Both the position numbers and the translations under genes were made by a program. Of a stretch of DNA of 64,000 nt, positions 19,043 through 27,222 are shown one piece after another (the first letter of the stretch is position 1; the number at the start of each line of letters is the position of its first letter). This stretch comes from Amycolatopsis anabasis (GTDB taxonomy: Bacteria; Actinomycetota; Actinomycetes; Mycobacteriales; Pseudonocardiaceae): contig NZ_VTHK01000005.1 in the NCBI RefSeq assembly GCF_009765355.1, positions 1 through 64,000 of the forward strand, written 5' to 3'. Below the pieces are notes generated by a model. The model saw only the letters and a list, made by a program, of their open reading frames with translations, did not search any database and was not told the DNA's origin.

Positions 19043-19633
19043 TCAGGGCTGGGTTTCCGAGGCGGTCAGCAGGGCGCCGACCTGTTCCGCGAGCGCTTCG
19101 GCGACCCGGTCCAGCGGGCGCGTGCTCCGCTGGGCCCGCGCCAGCACGAGGGCGCCTTCGATCGCCGAGATGGCCGTGGTGGCCATCCGGTCCGCGCGGC
19201 GGGCGGGGATGCCGTGCTGCCAGAGCGCCGCCGAGAGGGTGGCCTCCCACGAGCTGAACGCCTCCCCGGCCACCTCGCGCGCGGCCGGGGACTCACCGCC
19301 GTCCAGGGCACCGGCCAGGACCGGGCACACTGCGGTGAAATCGCTTTCCACCAGGTCTTTCCGGAAGTGTTCGACGACCAGGTTCAGCGCCTTGACCGGT
19401 CCCTCGGCGGCCACCAGGGCACTGATCGTGGCGCCCATCAGGCGACCGGCGTGCGCGGTGGCCTCCTCGGCGAGCTGGGCCTTGCCGCCGGGGAAGTAGT
19501 GGTAGATCGAACCGCGGGGCGCCTCGCTGTGCTCCACCACGTCGGCCAGTGACGTGCCCGCGACGCCGTACTCGCGGAAGAGCCGCATGGCGCCGGTGAT
19601 CATGCGATCGCGGCCGGTCGTGCGTTGTCCCAT
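19043..19633 (-). CDS. TetR-family regulator (LmrA/YxaF type)
   Basis: 196 aa. An N-terminal TetR HTH (MRLFREYGVAGTSLADV, then APRGSIYHYFPGGKAQL) is followed by a C-terminal ligand domain of the LmrA/YxaF group, with a cysteine in AVCPVLAGAL. It is the first gene of a pair with the enoyl-CoA isomerase-like gene. A near-palindrome in the 51-bp gap to the divergent oxidoreductase is the likely operator. Confidence 0.9.
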   Translation of the reverse strand: MGQRTTGRDRMITGAMRLFREYGVAGTSLADVVEHSEAPRGSIYHYFPGGKAQLAEEATAHAGRLMGATISALVAAEGPVKALNLVVEHFRKDLVESDFTAVCPVLAGALDGGESPAAREVAGEAFSSWEATLSAALWQHGIPARRADRMATTAISAIEGALVLARAQRSTRPLDRVAEALAEQVGALLTASETQP

Positions 19634-19648
19634 GCTCCCACTCTAGGT

Positions 19649-19664
19649 TATGTTGGTCGACATA
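19649..19664. promoter_or_regulatory. TetR operator candidate
   Basis: TATGTTGGTCGACATA is a 16-bp near-perfect palindrome (the outer TATGT/ACATA arms are exact; one inner mismatch). It lies 16 bp from the TetR start and 20 bp before the divergent oxidoreductase start, so one bound dimer could control both genes. Confidence 0.6.
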
Positions 19665-19684
19665 GGACGGTCCAGGGAGGCGAC

Positions 19685-20122
19685 ATGAGCCGGAAACGTC
19701 GGATGGAGATCCTGGTCGGCCGCTACTTCGCCAATCCGCTGGCGCGCGGCCTGGCCCGGCTGGGCCTCGCCCCGCGCATGCTGGTGGAGCTGGAGACCGT
19801 CGGCCGCGTGACCGGCAAGATCCGCCGCGTGCCGCTGACCGGCGCACCGGACCGCAAGGGGGTGTGGCTGATCGCCCAGCACGGCCGGGGTTCCGGATGG
19901 GTGCACAACATCGAGGCGTCCCCGGCGGTGCGGGTCCGCGTCGGGCGGGACTGGCACTCCGGGGTGGCCCGGCTGCTGCCCGAGGACGATGTGCGCGCCC
20001 GGGCGCGGGGCTTCGGCGCGGGCCGGTTCAGCCAGGCGCTGGCCGCCGCCGGGTTCCGCGCGCTGGAGACCAACCCGGTCACCGTGCGGGTGGACTACCG
20101 GCCGGGCGGCGGCCTGACCTGA
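19685..20122 (+). CDS. F420-dependent nitroreductase-family (Ddn-like) oxidoreductase
   Basis: 145 aa split-barrel protein of the deazaflavin-dependent nitroreductase family. The signature is visible: VELETVGRVTGKIRRVPL, then GVWLIAQHGRGSGWVHNIEASPAVRVRVG. Members use cofactor F420H2, which Pseudonocardiales make, to reduce quinones or xenobiotics. ATG 19685 follows GGGAGG. It is divergent from the TetR gene and 28 nt upstream of the ECF sigma gene. The natural substrate is unknown. Confidence 0.88.
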   Translation: MSRKRRMEILVGRYFANPLARGLARLGLAPRMLVELETVGRVTGKIRRVPLTGAPDRKGVWLIAQHGRGSGWVHNIEASPAVRVRVGRDWHSGVARLLPEDDVRARARGFGAGRFSQALAAAGFRALETNPVTVRVDYRPGGGLT

Positions 20123-20125
20123 GCT

Positions 20126-20147
20126 TCGAGCCATCTGGCAGGCTCGA
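20126..20147 (+). promoter_or_regulatory. Hairpin in the oxidoreductase/sigma-factor gap
   Basis: TCGAGCC (20126-20132) and GGCTCGA (20141-20147) are perfect 7-bp arms with an 8-nt spacer. The second arm covers the only Shine-Dalgarno-like bases (GAGG) before the sigma-factor GTG at 20151. It could end the upstream transcript or sequester the ribosome site. Confidence 0.4.
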
Positions 20148-20150
20148 GGC

Positions 20151-21065
20151 GTGACGGCCGGTTCGGTGGACGAGTTCGAGGCGCAGCGCCCGCGCCTGTT
20201 CGGCCTGGCCTACCGCCTGCTCGGTTCGGCGGAGGAGGCCGAGGACGCCGTGCAGGACGCGTTCCTGCGCTGGAACGGCGCCGACCGGGCCGCGATCGAG
20301 ACGCCGTCGGCGTGGCTGGCCAAAGTGGTCACCAACCTCTGCCTGAACCGGCTCACCTCGGCCCGCGCGCGGCGCGAGCAGTACATCGGCCAGTGGCTGC
20401 CGGAACCGGTGGTGACCGAGGGCGGGGCCCTGGGGCCGCTGGAGACCACCGAGCAGCGCGAGTCGGTGTCGCTGGCCCTGCTGGTGCTCCTGGAACGGCT
20501 GACGCCGACCGAACGCGCGGTGTTCGTGCTGCGCGAGGCGTTCGGGTACAGCCATCGCGAGGTCGCCGAACTGGTCGAGCTGACCGAACCCCATTGCCGC
20601 CAGTTGCATCGCCGCGCCCGCGAACGGGTCACCGCGGACGCCGCGCGACCGGTCCGGACGCCGGACCGCGAGCAGTGGCGCCGGTTCGTCGAGCGTTTCC
20701 TCACCGCCGCGCGGGACGGTGACCTGCCGGGACTGGAGCGGCTGCTGGCCGCCGACGCGATCTCGTGGGCAGACGGCGGCGGCCGGGTCGGCGTCGCGCG
20801 CCGCCCGATCCTCGGCGCCACCAAGATCGCGCGCTACCTCGCCGGTGGCTGGGCGAAGTTCGCCCGGGACGTCGAATTCACGCTCGCCGAAGTCAACGGC
20901 GGGCCCGGGGTGCTCGCGTGGCTCGACGGCGCCCTCGGGGCCGTGCTGGCGTTCGACATCGCCGACGAGCGCGTCACCGGATTGCGGATCATCGCCAACC
21001 CGGACAAGCTCGCGATCGTCGAGCGGCAGACGCTCGATCAGGAAGTCGCCAGCCGGGAGCGGTAG
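20151..21065 (+). CDS. ECF41-family RNA polymerase sigma factor (SigJ-like)
   Basis: 304 aa. Sigma region 2 (about 10-75, with LAYRLLGSAEEAEDAVQDAFLR) and region 4 (about 115-165) are followed by a SnoaL-like C-terminal extension of about 130 aa. ECF41 hallmark motifs are present: WLPEP in the linker, DGGGR and NPDKL near the C terminus. In this group the extension acts as a built-in regulator instead of a separate anti-sigma factor. Members usually adjoin a carboxymuconolactone decarboxylase, oxidoreductase or epimerase gene; here the only oxidoreductase is the Ddn-like gene just upstream. The 3' end overlaps the convergent CGNR gene by 28 bp. Confidence 0.93.
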   Translation: MTAGSVDEFEAQRPRLFGLAYRLLGSAEEAEDAVQDAFLRWNGADRAAIETPSAWLAKVVTNLCLNRLTSARARREQYIGQWLPEPVVTEGGALGPLETTEQRESVSLALLVLLERLTPTERAVFVLREAFGYSHREVAELVELTEPHCRQLHRRARERVTADAARPVRTPDREQWRRFVERFLTAARDGDLPGLERLLAADAISWADGGGRVGVARRPILGATKIARYLAGGWAKFARDVEFTLAEVNGGPGVLAWLDGALGAVLAFDIADERVTGLRIIANPDKLAIVERQTLDQEVASRER

Positions 21066-21568
21066 GCGCGCATCTTGTGCCGCGCGCCGCAGATGTTCAT
21101 GCTGCACCAGACGCTGTTCCCGGCGGGGGACCGGTCGTAGAACACCCAGCGGCATTCCGGGGCCTGGCACGGTTTGAGGCGCGCGGATTCACCGGTGATC
21201 CCGGCGGTGAACAGGATCGCGAGCAGCGGCCCGACCAGATCCACCCGCGGCCGCACGACCGGCTCGCCGGTGGCCGTCCATTCCGGACCGGACAGCGCGG
21301 GCCGGGCGAAGCGGTTGAGCGCGGCCGAGGTGCGCACCGGATCGGTTCCGCCGAGGTGGTCGCGGATCGTTTCCCGGACCTCGACGAGCCGATCGAGCTT
21401 GCGCCGGTCGAGTGCGATCGAACCGGCGACCAGCCGGTGCTCGCGCAACCACGCCGCGGCCCCGGCCGGATCGGCGAACGCGTCCTCCCCGTGCAGGAAC
21501 CGCGCCGAATTGCAGAACTCCTGGATCCGCCCCAGATCACCGGGCGCATCGACCCGCGAAAACGTCAC
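21038..21568 (-). CDS. CGNR zinc-finger protein (CGAR variant)
   Basis: 176 aa. An N-terminal ABATE-type region (FCNSARFLHG, RLVEVRETIRDHL) precedes a C-terminal zinc finger with Cys in KPCQAPECRW and WCSMNICGARHKMRAYR. The family's namesake Cys-Gly-Asn-Arg is Cys-Gly-Ala-Arg here. Proteins of this type are putative transcriptional regulators. It is divergent from an alpha/beta hydrolase with a TGTTACC/GGTAACA repeat in the gap, and it overlaps the sigma gene tail to tail. Confidence 0.88.
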   Translation of the reverse strand: MTFSRVDAPGDLGRIQEFCNSARFLHGEDAFADPAGAAAWLREHRLVAGSIALDRRKLDRLVEVRETIRDHLGGTDPVRTSAALNRFARPALSGPEWTATGEPVVRPRVDLVGPLLAILFTAGITGESARLKPCQAPECRWVFYDRSPAGNSVWCSMNICGARHKMRAYRSRLATS

Positions 21569-21575
21569 CTCTGGA

Positions 21576-21606
21576 TGTTACCGTCTTCGGTGTTCAGTGG
21601 GTAACA
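21576..21606. promoter_or_regulatory. TGTTACC/GGTAACA inverted repeat
   Basis: Perfect 7-bp arms (21576-21582, 21600-21606) with a 17-bp spacer, between the divergent CGNR gene and the hydrolase. The repeat occupies most of the 53-bp gap and is a plausible operator for the CGNR protein. Confidence 0.5.
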
Positions 21607-21621
21607 GCCTGGGAGGGGACC

Positions 21622-22443
21622 ATGAGCGACGACTGGCGGCTCACCGAGGAGTTCGCGACGCCGGACGGCGTGGTGCGGTGGGCCAAACTCGGCGCCGGGC
21701 CACCGGTGGTGCTCCTGCACGGCACGCCGTTCTCCTCGTTCGTCTGGCGCGATATCGCTCGCGCGCTCGCCGGGCGTTACGAGGTCCACGTCTGGGACAT
21801 GCTCGGCTACGGGCAGTCGGAGATGGGCGACGGTCAGGACGTCTCCCTCGCCGCGCAGTCCCGGATCTTCGCCGACCTCGTGGCGCACTGGGGGCTCACC
21901 GCGCCGCGGGTGGTCGCCCACGACTTCGGCGGCGCGGTCGCCCTGCGCGCGCACCTCCTGCACGCCGTGGCCTACGACCGGCTCGCGCTCGTCGATCCGG
22001 TCGCCCTCGCACCCTGGGGTTCGGATTTCTTCCGGCTGGTCGGAGCGAACAGCGTGGTGTTCGAGCGACTCCCGCCCGCCCTGCACGCCGCCCTGGTGCG
22101 CGAGTACGTGGGCTCGGCGAGCGGGCCCGGGCTGCATCCGGCGGTGCTCGACCGGCTGGTGGCGCCCTGGCTCGGCGAACGCGGCCAGCCCGCGTTCTAC
22201 CGCCAGATCGCGCAAGCCGACCAGCGCTATACCGACGAGATCCAGGTCCGCTACGGCGAACTCGACCTGCCGGCCCTGGTGTGCTGGGGCGAGGCGGATT
22301 CGTGGATCCCGGTGGCCAAGGCGCACGAACTCGCCGCCGCCATCCCGGGCGCCCGGCTCCGCCTCTTCCCCGGCGCGGGCCACCTGGTGCAGGAAGACAC
22401 CCCGGCCCAGCTCACCGCTACCCTCGCCGACTTCCTCGCGTGA
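21622..22443 (+). CDS. Alpha/beta hydrolase with aspartate nucleophile
   Basis: 273 aa. Alpha/beta-hydrolase fold: HGTPFSSFVWRD oxyanion segment, aspartate nucleophile D101 in VAHDFGGAVAL, and the histidine in GAGHLVQED near the C terminus. The HDFGG nucleophile suggests an epoxide hydrolase/dehalogenase-type mechanism and not an esterase. ATG 21622 has GGGAGGGG upstream. It is divergent from the CGNR regulator. The substrate is unknown. Confidence 0.88.
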   Translation: MSDDWRLTEEFATPDGVVRWAKLGAGPPVVLLHGTPFSSFVWRDIARALAGRYEVHVWDMLGYGQSEMGDGQDVSLAAQSRIFADLVAHWGLTAPRVVAHDFGGAVALRAHLLHAVAYDRLALVDPVALAPWGSDFFRLVGANSVVFERLPPALHAALVREYVGSASGPGLHPAVLDRLVAPWLGERGQPAFYRQIAQADQRYTDEIQVRYGELDLPALVCWGEADSWIPVAKAHELAAAIPGARLRLFPGAGHLVQEDTPAQLTATLADFLA

Positions 22444-22803
22444 AATCCCCCAATGCGGTTTTCTCGGTGTGTGGTGTGGTGCCGTGTTCGTGGGGTGCCC
22501 GGATGCCGGGGCTCGCCTACCGAGATGGGGAACTCGGTGTGCCGAAACGGGGGACTCGCACGTCCGAAACGGGGGACTCGCGGCAGGTGGAGGGCCCGCT
22601 GCCGCGAGTTCCCCGTTCTGGTCGGGTGTGTTCCCCGTTCCGGGAGTAGGCGGGTGTCCGATGCGGCCTTCGGCGCGCGCGGGAAGGCAAGGTTCCCCAC
22701 ACCGCATCGAGCACCCCGCGCACCTCTCGACAAGCCCTACCGAGAAATCCCCCAATGCGGCTTTCGGAACCTTCAACGCCCCCAATGCCACATTGGGGGA
22801 CGA
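22442..22803. repeat. Dispersed modular repeat, copy A
   Basis: Gene-free stretch between convergent genes. It is bounded by 17-nt exact direct repeats (22442-22458 and 22744-22760). Inside are two tandem copies of an 18-nt unit (CCGAAACGGGGGACTCGC at 22543 and 22564) and an inverted repeat (22571-22586 with 22599-22614, one mismatch). A head module (22596-22746) is repeated at 42917-43089 in the same orientation, and a 43-nt tail unit (22753-22795) is repeated inverted at 43095-43137. The 3' end forms a 9-bp hairpin with a 3-nt loop (22779-22799), possibly a terminator for both flanking genes. Confidence 0.8.
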
Positions 22804-23379
22804 TCAGCGCCGGGAGTAGGTGAGGACGGCGACGCCGCTGTCGTAGACGTGGCTTGCGGTGACCCGGTAGTGCACGGGCTGGAAGTCGCCGGTGAACAAC
22901 GGGATTCCCGATCCGATGGCCACCGGGTGGAACTTGATGATCAGCTCGTCGATCTCCGCTTGCAGGGTGCGCGCCAGGGAACCGCCGCCGCAGAGCCAGA
23001 TGCCCAGCGCCGATTCCTCGGCCTTGAGTTCGCGGACCTTGGCGACGGGATCGCCGGAGACGATCTCGATCGCGGGATCGGCGGCTTCGGCGAGGGTGCG
23101 GGAGAAGACGTACTGGCGCAGATGCGCGTACGGGCTCGCGACGCCCATGCGCGGTCCGCCGATCTCGTAGGTTTCGCGTCCCATGAGGACGGTGTCGAAC
23201 CGCTTGTTCTCGCCGGTGATCCCGGCGGCCGCGCGCCAGGCGGTCGGCACGGTTTCCGGGGCGTGGGCGGTGAGCGGCGCGGCGTGGTCGCCTTCGAGGA
23301 GGTAGAAGTCGGCGGACCCGTCCGGCCCCGCGATGAAACCGTCGATCGAACTGGCGACGTAGTAGGTGAGCTTGCGCAC
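22804..23379 (-). CDS. Dihydrofolate-reductase-like (RibD C-terminal domain) protein
   Basis: 191 aa from GTG 23379. One RibD_C/DHFR-like domain: LTYYVASSIDGFIAGPDG at the N terminus, LMGRETYE in the middle, and IWLCGGGSLARTLQ in the nucleotide-binding part. Such stand-alone proteins are probable NADPH-dependent reductases of pterin- or flavin-precursor-like compounds, without assigned substrates. It starts 4 nt after the stop of the prolyl oligopeptidase gene and is likely co-transcribed. Confidence 0.88.
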   Translation of the reverse strand: MRKLTYYVASSIDGFIAGPDGSADFYLLEGDHAAPLTAHAPETVPTAWRAAAGITGENKRFDTVLMGRETYEIGGPRMGVASPYAHLRQYVFSRTLAEAADPAIEIVSGDPVAKVRELKAEESALGIWLCGGGSLARTLQAEIDELIIKFHPVAIGSGIPLFTGDFQPVHYRVTASHVYDSGVAVLTYSRR

Positions 23380-23383
23380 GGGC

Positions 23384-25408
23384 TCACCCCTGCCGTTTCG
23401 CGAGCTGTTCCCACAGGAACTCGAAGACCAGCGCCCATTTGAACGCGAGCTGCTCGTTGTCCGCCGCCGCGCCGTGGCCGCCTTCGATGTTCTCGTGGTA
23501 GCGCACGTCGTGCCCCTGCTCGCGCATCTTCGCCACCATCTTGCGGGCGTGCGCGGGGTGCACCCGGTCGTCCCGGGTCGAGGTGACGAACAGGGTCGGC
23601 GGATAGTCGCGTCCACTGTGGACGTTCTGGTACGGGGAGTACTCGCCGAGGTAGGCCCACTCGGCCGGTTCGTCCGGATCGCCGTACTCGGCCATCCAGG
23701 ACGCGCCGGCCAGCAGCTTGTGGTACCGGCGCATGTCCAGCAGCGGAACCTGCACGACGATCGCGCCGAACAGTTCGGGGTAGCGGGTGAGCATCACGCC
23801 CATCAGCAGGCCGCCGTTGCTGCCGCCCTGGATGCCGAGCCGCTCCGGCGTGGTGATGCCGCGTTCGGTCAGGTCGGCGGCGACCGCGGCGAAGTCCTCG
23901 TACACCAGGTGCCGGTTGGCCTTGATCGCGCTCGTGTGCCATTCCGGACCGTATTCCCCGCCGCCGCGGATGTTGGCCACCACGTACGTCCCACCGCGGG
24001 CGAGCCAGCCGCGGCCGATCACGCCGCTGTAGGACGGCGTGAGCGAAACCTCGAAGCCGCCGTAGCCGGTGAGCAGGGCGGGGCCGCCTGCCGCGCCCGC
24101 CGGCCGCACCACGAAATACGGGATCCGGGTGCCGTCCTTCGAGGTCGCGAAGTACTGGCCGACCGAGATCCCCGTGCTGTCGAAGCGGGCGGGCGCCTGT
24201 TTGAGCGTTTCCACCTCGCCGCCGACGTGCCCGTAGCTCAGCGTCGACGGTTCGGTGTAGCCGCTGGTGTTGAGGAAGTACTCGTCGCCGGTGTCCGGAT
24301 CGGTGTCCACGATCTCCGCGGTCCCCAGTTCGGGCGCGCCGGCCAGCGGCGCGTCCCGCCAGCCGTCCGCACCCGGGGTGAGCACCCGCAACTCGGTCTT
24401 CACGTCCGAGAGCGTGCTCAGCAGCAGGTGGTTGCGGGTCCAGACGTAGTACTCCAGCGAGGTGCTCGGCGTGGGCTCGAACAGCACGGTCAGCTCGCGC
24501 TTCCCGGCCAGGTAGTCGTCGAACTTCGCGGCGAGCAGCGCGCCCGCCGGGTACTCCGCGCCGCCGACCGCCCACGGCGAGCGAGTCCGGATGAGCAGCC
24601 ATTCCCGGTACGCCGAGGGCTTCGCGTCCTCCGGCACGTCGATGCGGACGAGTTCCCCGTCCAGGGCGCGCAGGAACCGTTCGGAACGGTAGAAGTCGAT
24701 GCTGCGGCTGACGAAGTCGCGTTCCCAGCCCTCGGTCGAGTCGTGGTAGGCGTGCACGGCGACGTCGTCCGCCTTGCCCTCGAAGACCACGGTCGCCTCG
24801 TCCAGCGGGGTACCGCGCCGCCATTCCTTGAAGATCCGCGGATAGCCGGACGTGGTCAGCGAGCCCTCGCCGAAATCGGTGCCGACGTAGATCCGGTCCG
24901 CATCGATCCAGTCGACGCCGCTCTTGGCCTCGGGGAGGAAGAACCCGTCCTCGACGAACGCGCGCCGGTCGAGGTCGAACTCGCGGATCACCGTGGCGTC
25001 CGCCCCGCCCCGGGACAGTTCGACCAGGGCCCGGCCGAAGCCGGGGTGCAGCACGTTCGCGCCCTGCCAGACCCAGTTCTCGCCCTCGGCCTCGGCGAGC
25101 GCGTCGACGTCGAGCAGCAGCTCCCAGTCCGGCTGCTCGCGGCGGTACTCCTCGAGTGTGGTGCGCCGCCACAGCCCGCGCGGATGACTGGCGTCCTGCC
25201 AGAAGTTGTAGAGGTACTCGCCGCGGCGGCGGACATACGGAACGCGGTCGTCGGCGTCGAGCACCTCGCGGATCCCGTCCCGCAGATCGGCGAACCGCTC
25301 GCCGCCGGTCAGCTCGCCGACCGTTTCCGCGTTGCGCGCGCGAACCCAGTCGAGGGCCTCCTCGCCGGTCACGTCTTCCAGCCACAGGTAGGGGTCCACA
25401 TCAGCCAT
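23384..25408 (-). CDS. Prolyl oligopeptidase family serine peptidase (S9A)
   Basis: 674 aa, typical for S9A. An N-terminal seven-bladed propeller (about 70-400) precedes the alpha/beta-hydrolase domain. The catalytic Ser is in GGSNGG (about residue 530), Asp in STRDDRVHP (about 613) and His in EGGHGAA (about 644). There is no signal peptide, so it is cytoplasmic and cleaves after proline in oligopeptides. ATG 25408 (MADVDPYLWLEDV) matches family N termini; upstream in-frame codons look non-coding. Confidence 0.94.
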   Translation of the reverse strand: MADVDPYLWLEDVTGEEALDWVRARNAETVGELTGGERFADLRDGIREVLDADDRVPYVRRRGEYLYNFWQDASHPRGLWRRTTLEEYRREQPDWELLLDVDALAEAEGENWVWQGANVLHPGFGRALVELSRGGADATVIREFDLDRRAFVEDGFFLPEAKSGVDWIDADRIYVGTDFGEGSLTTSGYPRIFKEWRRGTPLDEATVVFEGKADDVAVHAYHDSTEGWERDFVSRSIDFYRSERFLRALDGELVRIDVPEDAKPSAYREWLLIRTRSPWAVGGAEYPAGALLAAKFDDYLAGKRELTVLFEPTPSTSLEYYVWTRNHLLLSTLSDVKTELRVLTPGADGWRDAPLAGAPELGTAEIVDTDPDTGDEYFLNTSGYTEPSTLSYGHVGGEVETLKQAPARFDSTGISVGQYFATSKDGTRIPYFVVRPAGAAGGPALLTGYGGFEVSLTPSYSGVIGRGWLARGGTYVVANIRGGGEYGPEWHTSAIKANRHLVYEDFAAVAADLTERGITTPERLGIQGGSNGGLLMGVMLTRYPELFGAIVVQVPLLDMRRYHKLLAGASWMAEYGDPDEPAEWAYLGEYSPYQNVHSGRDYPPTLFVTSTRDDRVHPAHARKMVAKMREQGHDVRYHENIEGGHGAAADNEQLAFKWALVFEFLWEQLAKRQG

Positions 25409-25592
25409 GAGACCAGTTTGTACTTCCGGTCCGCGCCGGGTGCGGGCGGCCGCCGTTCCCGAACTGTGATCCCAGCCATGTCCGGTCTTTGTATGATTGG
25501 CCAAGCGCCGGTTGGGGGACCGCTTTTCTGTTCTGCGCGGGGGATGCACGTCCGGGCGCGCACCAGCATGCCCAGACGATCCCGAGGTGCCC

Positions 25593-26549
25593 ATGGATCC
25601 GGCTCAGGACGACGCGCGGCCCGCGGTCGCCGAGCTGCCCGAGACGTACTGGCAGCCACCACCGCCCGAGCAACCGCGCAACTCGCCGTTCGCGGTGTTC
25701 GGGATCCTGGTCGTCGTCCTGGCCATCGTCGGCGGGGTGGCGCTGCTGGGCAGCGGTTCCCGCACGATCGAGGGGCACGCGCTGCCCGCCCCGGCGGGCG
25801 GTTCGAACCGCGAGCAGGCACCCGCGGACGGCACGCCGGGCAAGAAGGCGGCAGCGGTCTACGAACTCGGCACCAACCCGTTGCTGAACCCCGGGGTCGG
25901 CCTGCCGCAGATCACCTGCCGGTTGCCCGCGATCAAGCGGACCCCGGAGGCGCTGCGCGAGTACTACCAGGCCGAGGTCGGCTGCCTGGACACCGCGTGG
26001 AAGGCGGCGCTGGAACAGGTGAACGAACCGTTCGAGCCCACCGAACTGGAGATCGAGGTGCCCAGTTCGAGCGCGTGCGGCGCGGCGCCCAGCAAGGAGG
26101 AGGCGACCGCGTACTACTGCGGCGGCGACCGCACGATCTACATGCCGCGCGACCGGCTGCTTGAGGACGCGGGGGTCATCCAGTCCGCGCACCTGGCGCT
26201 GCTGGCCCACGAGTACGCCCACCACGTGCAGGAGCTGAGCGGGATCATGGGCGCGCTGGAGGACAAGGAGCGCGAGATCACCAAGGGCACCCCGGAGGAC
26301 CTCGAGCTGGGCCGCCGGCTGGAGCTGCAGGCGAACTGCTTCGCCGGGATGTTCATCGCGGCCGCGGCCGGCCGGGGCTCGGTGAGCAAGTCGCTCGCCG
26401 ACAAGGCGATGATCGAGTTCGGGTACGTCGAGGACAGCGACTCCCACGGCACCCGGCAGCACCAGGTGAAGTGGGCGCGCGCCGGGTTCGACGGGAAGCA
26501 CACCTCCGCCTGCAACACCTGGACGGCCCCGGCCGGGGACGTGCGTTAG
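25593..26549 (+). CDS. Membrane-anchored neutral zinc metallopeptidase
   Basis: 318 aa from ATG 25593. A short Pro-rich cytoplasmic part precedes one membrane helix (about 35-56, FGILVVVLAIVGGVALLG). The extracytoplasmic domain belongs to the YpfJ-like Zn_peptidase family: HEYAHH at 206-211 provides the two His zinc ligands and catalytic Glu, and LELQANCFAGMF contains the third ligand. Disulfide-capable cysteines flank the domain. The function is unknown; it may process envelope proteins. The 3' end overlaps the convergent gene by 4 bp. Confidence 0.9.
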   Translation: MDPAQDDARPAVAELPETYWQPPPPEQPRNSPFAVFGILVVVLAIVGGVALLGSGSRTIEGHALPAPAGGSNREQAPADGTPGKKAAAVYELGTNPLLNPGVGLPQITCRLPAIKRTPEALREYYQAEVGCLDTAWKAALEQVNEPFEPTELEIEVPSSSACGAAPSKEEATAYYCGGDRTIYMPRDRLLEDAGVIQSAHLALLAHEYAHHVQELSGIMGALEDKEREITKGTPEDLELGRRLELQANCFAGMFIAAAAGRGSVSKSLADKAMIEFGYVEDSDSHGTRQHQVKWARAGFDGKHTSACNTWTAPAGDVR

Positions 26550-27127
26550 CGCGGCGGCGCCCAGCCCGGCGAGCGGCCGACCAGCCCGAGCAGGCGCTCC
26601 AGTTCGGACGCGTCCGCGCCGACCGGGACGACCAGGTCGAAGCTGGCGTCCGGCCCCCGGGTTTCCGGGTCCGCCGGGATCTTCTCCGCGAAGAGCAGGG
26701 CCTCGTGCACGGCGTCCGGGTCCGGCTGGTAGGGCACGCCGAGCGTTTTCGCGATGTCCCAGCCGTGCACCACCGAGTCGACGAGGTGCATGCTCACCGC
26801 GATCCGTCCGGGGAAGGGCCCGAACTCGTGGATGGAGACCGGTCGTTCCAGGGTGCCTTCCGCGTCGATCGCGCCGAGGACGGCGGTGACGGATTCGGCG
26901 TAGTCGCGGAACACGTCCGTGCTGCGGGCGCCGGATTCCCAGTCGGCAGCCGCGCCTTCGCGCAGGGCGATCGAGAACGCGGTGTTCTCGCTGATCTGGT
27001 GGCGCAGCAGGTCGCGGAGGTTCCACGCGGCGCAGGGGGTCGGGCGGTCCAGGTCGTTCGGGTGCGCGTCGGCGATGATCTTGTCGATGGTTTCGAGCGC
27101 GCGCCGGTCCAGGTGGCGAATGTCCAT
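26546..27127 (-). CDS. TIGR03086-type DinB-fold metal-binding protein
   Basis: 193 aa. DinB/mycothiol-dependent maleylpyruvate isomerase-like four-helix bundle: TPCAAWNLRDLLRHQ (first His ligand) and HLVDSVVHGWDIAKTLG (second and third ligands) are the family landmarks. Related proteins in actinobacteria use mycothiol as cofactor or leaving group. ATG 27127. It is divergent from the MocR gene with an operator-like region between them, so it may be a MocR target. The substrate is unknown. Confidence 0.87.
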   Translation of the reverse strand: MDIRHLDRRALETIDKIIADAHPNDLDRPTPCAAWNLRDLLRHQISENTAFSIALREGAAADWESGARSTDVFRDYAESVTAVLGAIDAEGTLERPVSIHEFGPFPGRIAVSMHLVDSVVHGWDIAKTLGVPYQPDPDAVHEALLFAEKIPADPETRGPDASFDLVVPVGADASELERLLGLVGRSPGWAPPR

Positions 27128-27163
27128 GTCGTGGACACTAGGTGCGCGATCGGCTCCCCTGAA

Positions 27164-27195
27164 GGGCCAAAATCGGGTCAGTCTGACTGGGCCAA
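27164..27195. promoter_or_regulatory. MocR operator candidate
   Basis: Direct repeats GGGCCAA at 27164-27170 and 27189-27195 flank a palindrome CAGTC-T-GACTG (27179-27189). MocR/PdxR regulators typically bind paired direct repeats. The sites lie between the divergent DinB-fold gene and the MocR gene start at 27223. Confidence 0.5.
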
Positions 27196-27222
27196 TCGCG
27201 GCCTGCGATCTAGGGTGGTGCC

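Noticed and set aside
22543..22581. CRISPR-like tandem repeat
   Set aside because: Only two copies of an 18-nt unit with a 3-nt gap, part of the larger dispersed repeat; no spacers and no cas genes.
22941..25385. 814-codon minus-strand frame parallel to the prolyl oligopeptidase gene
   Set aside because: Frame-shifted shadow of the S9A peptidase and the DHFR-like gene, both of which have intact active-site motifs.
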